Below, piece by piece: positions 11,601-13,551 of a stretch of 13,551 bases of DNA. The stretch is taken from positions 1 to 13,551 of the forward strand of contig JAEOTI010000239.1 of assembly GCA_016839955.1 (NCBI GenBank). Direction: 5' to 3'. The position numbers were made by a program, and so were the translations under genes. Position 1 is the stretch's first letter. Each line of letters starts with the position of its first letter. Under the pieces are notes generated by a model. That model worked only from the letters and a program-made list of their open reading frames with translations. It was not told the origin of the DNA and ran no database searches. Origin of the DNA: Candidatus Hodarchaeota archaeon (GTDB lineage: Archaea; Asgardarchaeota; Heimdallarchaeia; Hodarchaeales; YT1-057).

Positions 11601-13551
11601 GTGAAAAATAAACAATTATTTTTACTAATTATTATGCTTTTGATTATATTCTTTACTCCATTCTGTTCTTTAAACTCTAATTCAACCTTAGAGGACATTT
11701 TTATTGCTAAAACAGGTTTTTTTGAAAAATTTTCAATTGGCTTTGCATTATCTCAGTCATTTATTCCATTAGATTACAACATCGCTATTAATAGTGATTT
11801 TCATTTTAGTTTTCTAGCTCAAGTTTATGATTGGCCTGGAAATGGTACTGAATCCAATCCATACCTGATAGAAAATATTACTCTATATATTGGGGTTACT
11901 TGGACATCAGTATTCTTTATCATCCGTAATTGTACTGTTCGTGGAATTGTTTGGATGGATATGCAAAATGGCAGATTAGAAAACTGTACATGTTCTTATT
12001 TTCAGCCTTATGAAATTATAAATTGTACAAATTGCATTATTACAAATAATAAGTTCTTTAGTTCTAATAATCTTGATGCGATTATCTTAACTAAATCAGA
12101 TCATATAGAAATTACAAATAATAGTATTTCTCAATCTAGAGTTGGATTACGAGTAGAAGAAAGTTCCTACTCATTATTTTCTCATAACACCATTCAAAGT
12201 GATCATGGTCAAGGAATCTATTTATCTAACAGTACATTTGTTACTTTTTCTAACAATTCATTATTTGGTGGAGGGCTATACCTTGAATATGTCTTGAGTA
12301 CTGGTTGTCATTTGATATGGGAGAACAATACAGTTGATGATCATCCATTGGTCTTTTTAGAAAACATAAATAGTTCTTCTATCCAATCACCTGGTCAAAT
12401 AATACTGTCAAATTGTTCTAATATAGAAGTGATAAATGGTCTATTCAGTTATTCTCCAGCGTATTTTTACAATTGTGCTGAACTAAAAATCCAAAATTGT
12501 ACTTCTTCTGGATATTTTGGCATTTCAGCTTATAATAGTGATGATATATCAATTAATAACTCTACTTTTATAAATAACCATAATGCGGGTGTTTATATAA
12601 ATAATTGTTCTCAAATTTCTCTTTCTACGTGTAATTATATAACTAATGGTGGTTATCAGTCTTCTTCGGGCAATACCGGTGGTATCGTTGCATATACAAG
12701 TACTAAACTAAATATCGTTGATAGTTTCTTTAGAGAGAATGTAGTTGGAGTTAGTCTAGTCAATACAACTGATTCAATAATTAATAATTGTACAATTACA
12801 TCTGAACGTTATGGAATTAAGTTTCAAAGCCATTCTTCAAATAATATTGTAAATGGCTGCAAATTTGCAAATGATTTTTATAGTATAGAGTTTGTCACAA
12901 CAAACAACGAGAATGAAGTAACAAACAATGATTTTGTCGGGAAAAATTATTATTACAGATTTCATTCTCAAATTTGGGATGATGGTCTTAATAATTCAGT
13001 AAATAATAATTTTTGGATAGAGTGGATCGAACCAGATGATAATCAAGATGGAATTGTTGATATTCCATATCCAATCAATGGAAGTGCAAATAACTTTGAT
13101 GCCAATCCCTCGATACAATGTTTTTCTGATATGGCTCCCTTATTTATTAGAAGTCCTGATTTTACCTATTATCAATTTGGTACAACTAACCATTCTTTAG
13201 AATGGCTAGTAATTGGTTCACATATTACAAATTATTCTATATATCGTGGTAGTACTCTCGTTAAGACAGGCGAGTGTGAATCTAGTTATCCAATCCGAAT
13301 AAACGTAACAGACCTTCCAGAGGGAGAATATACTTATTCTATTATTGTAAAAGACTCAAAAAACAGAACAGTTTCGGATTCACTTATTCTTAATGTTGTA
13401 AATTATCAGTGGGGATTTTCAGTTGGAGCCGATTTAGTGTGGAAATATACACGACTTTACGAAGATATCGATCATTATATTTACCTCCTTGTCCCTACGG
13501 AGAATGGGACTAAAAGAACGGAAGTAATTTATCGAGAAGGTGACCATTTTC
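11601..13551 (+). CDS. Secreted NosD-like parallel beta-helix surface protein, 3' end cut by window edge
   Basis: 650 codons from GTG with no stop before the right edge. A signal peptide (MKNKQLFLLIIMLLIIFF, to about residue 27) starts it. DWPGNGTESNPYLIENITL (78-95) is the usual entry to a NosD-type right-handed beta-helix. About 100-460 repeat units of 'N.ss...N.f..n..Gi.l..s' follow with N/C/S ladders and dozens of N-x-S/T sequons. The block WDDGLNNSVNNNFW ... PDDNQDGIVDIPYPI (459-492) closes the helix in many archaeal relatives. An Ig/cadherin-like domain follows at about 518-602, then a new domain beginning WGFSVGADLVWKY. Probably a cell-surface glycoprotein that binds or processes polysaccharide; no catalytic residues are evident. 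GTG at 11601 is preceded by AGGGTG at seven bases and a TATA box. An ATG at codon 12 lies inside the signal peptide. Confidence 0.85.
   Translation, partial: MKNKQLFLLIIMLLIIFFTPFCSLNSNSTLEDIFIAKTGFFEKFSIGFALSQSFIPLDYNIAINSDFHFSFLAQVYDWPGNGTESNPYLIENITLYIGVTWTSVFFIIRNCTVRGIVWMDMQNGRLENCTCSYFQPYEIINCTNCIITNNKFFSSNNLDAIILTKSDHIEITNNSISQSRVGLRVEESSYSLFSHNTIQSDHGQGIYLSNSTFVTFSNNSLFGGGLYLEYVLSTGCHLIWENNTVDDHPLVFLENINSSSIQSPGQIILSNCSNIEVINGLFSYSPAYFYNCAELKIQNCTSSGYFGISAYNSDDISINNSTFINNHNAGVYINNCSQISLSTCNYITNGGYQSSSGNTGGIVAYTSTKLNIVDSFFRENVVGVSLVNTTDSIINNCTITSERYGIKFQSHSSNNIVNGCKFANDFYSIEFVTTNNENEVTNNDFVGKNYYYRFHSQIWDDGLNNSVNNNFWIEWIEPDDNQDGIVDIPYPINGSANNFDANPSIQCFSDMAPLFIRSPDFTYYQFGTTNHSLEWLVIGSHITNYSIYRGSTLVKTGECESSYPIRINVTDLPEGEYTYSIIVKDSKNRTVSDSLILNVVNYQWGFSVGADLVWKYTRLYEDIDHYIYLLVPTENGTKRTEVIYREGDHF

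Noticed and set aside
12060..12900. Repeated Asn/Ser/Thr-rich AT stretches that could suggest a repeat array
   Set aside because: They are the degenerate rungs of the beta-helix protein; spacing and sequence vary, so this is not a CRISPR or tandem DNA repeat.

Overview
The window looks like a piece of an archaeal chromosome, most likely from an Asgard-type or related anaerobic archaeon; this assignment is inference. The evidence is a TrmB-family regulator, a tungsten/molybdenum aldehyde:ferredoxin oxidoreductase (AOR) followed by two MoaD/ThiS-like beta-grasp proteins, an archaeal Mre11-like nuclease, an RNase J-like beta-CASP protein, and large secreted beta-helix and FG-GAP proteins rich in N-glycosylation sequons. 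The DNA is AT-rich. Several starts are TTG or GTG, promoters look like TATA boxes, and some genes appear leaderless.

Left part (1-2053): an Mre11/SbcD-like metallophosphoesterase runs off the left edge on the minus strand. Upstream of it on the same strand is a TrmB-like regulator. Divergent from the regulator is a 45-residue four-cysteine protein resembling the small HiPIP-like subunits of glycyl-radical enzymes such as BssB/BssC. It has a strong Shine-Dalgarno sequence.

Middle left (2054-6689): a secreted, membrane-anchored FG-GAP-like surface protein on the plus strand is interrupted by one in-frame TAG at 3231-3233. The frame stays open for 231 more codons and ends in a membrane anchor, and a strong stem-loop lies 12 nt after the TAG. 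On the minus strand there is a tight three-gene run. In transcription order it holds an RNase J-like beta-CASP metallo-hydrolase, a TIM-barrel aldo/keto-reductase-like protein and a DUF6884-like protein.

Centre (6690-10012): a small basic/acidic protein, possibly ribbon-helix-helix, is divergent from the AOR gene across 399 bases holding two perfect inverted repeats. AOR carries the expected pterin-binding and Fe-S residues. It is followed by a terminator-like hairpin and then two ubiquitin-like sulfur-carrier proteins in tandem. Both have residues after the diglycine. Together they suggest W/Mo-pterin cofactor supply for AOR or a ubiquitin-like conjugation side path.

Right part (9997-13551): an MFS transporter on the minus strand overlaps the last MoaD-like gene tail to tail. 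A secreted NosD-like beta-helix protein, transcribed from a good TATA box, continues past the right edge. No rRNA, tRNA, CRISPR array, insertion sequence or attachment site was seen.
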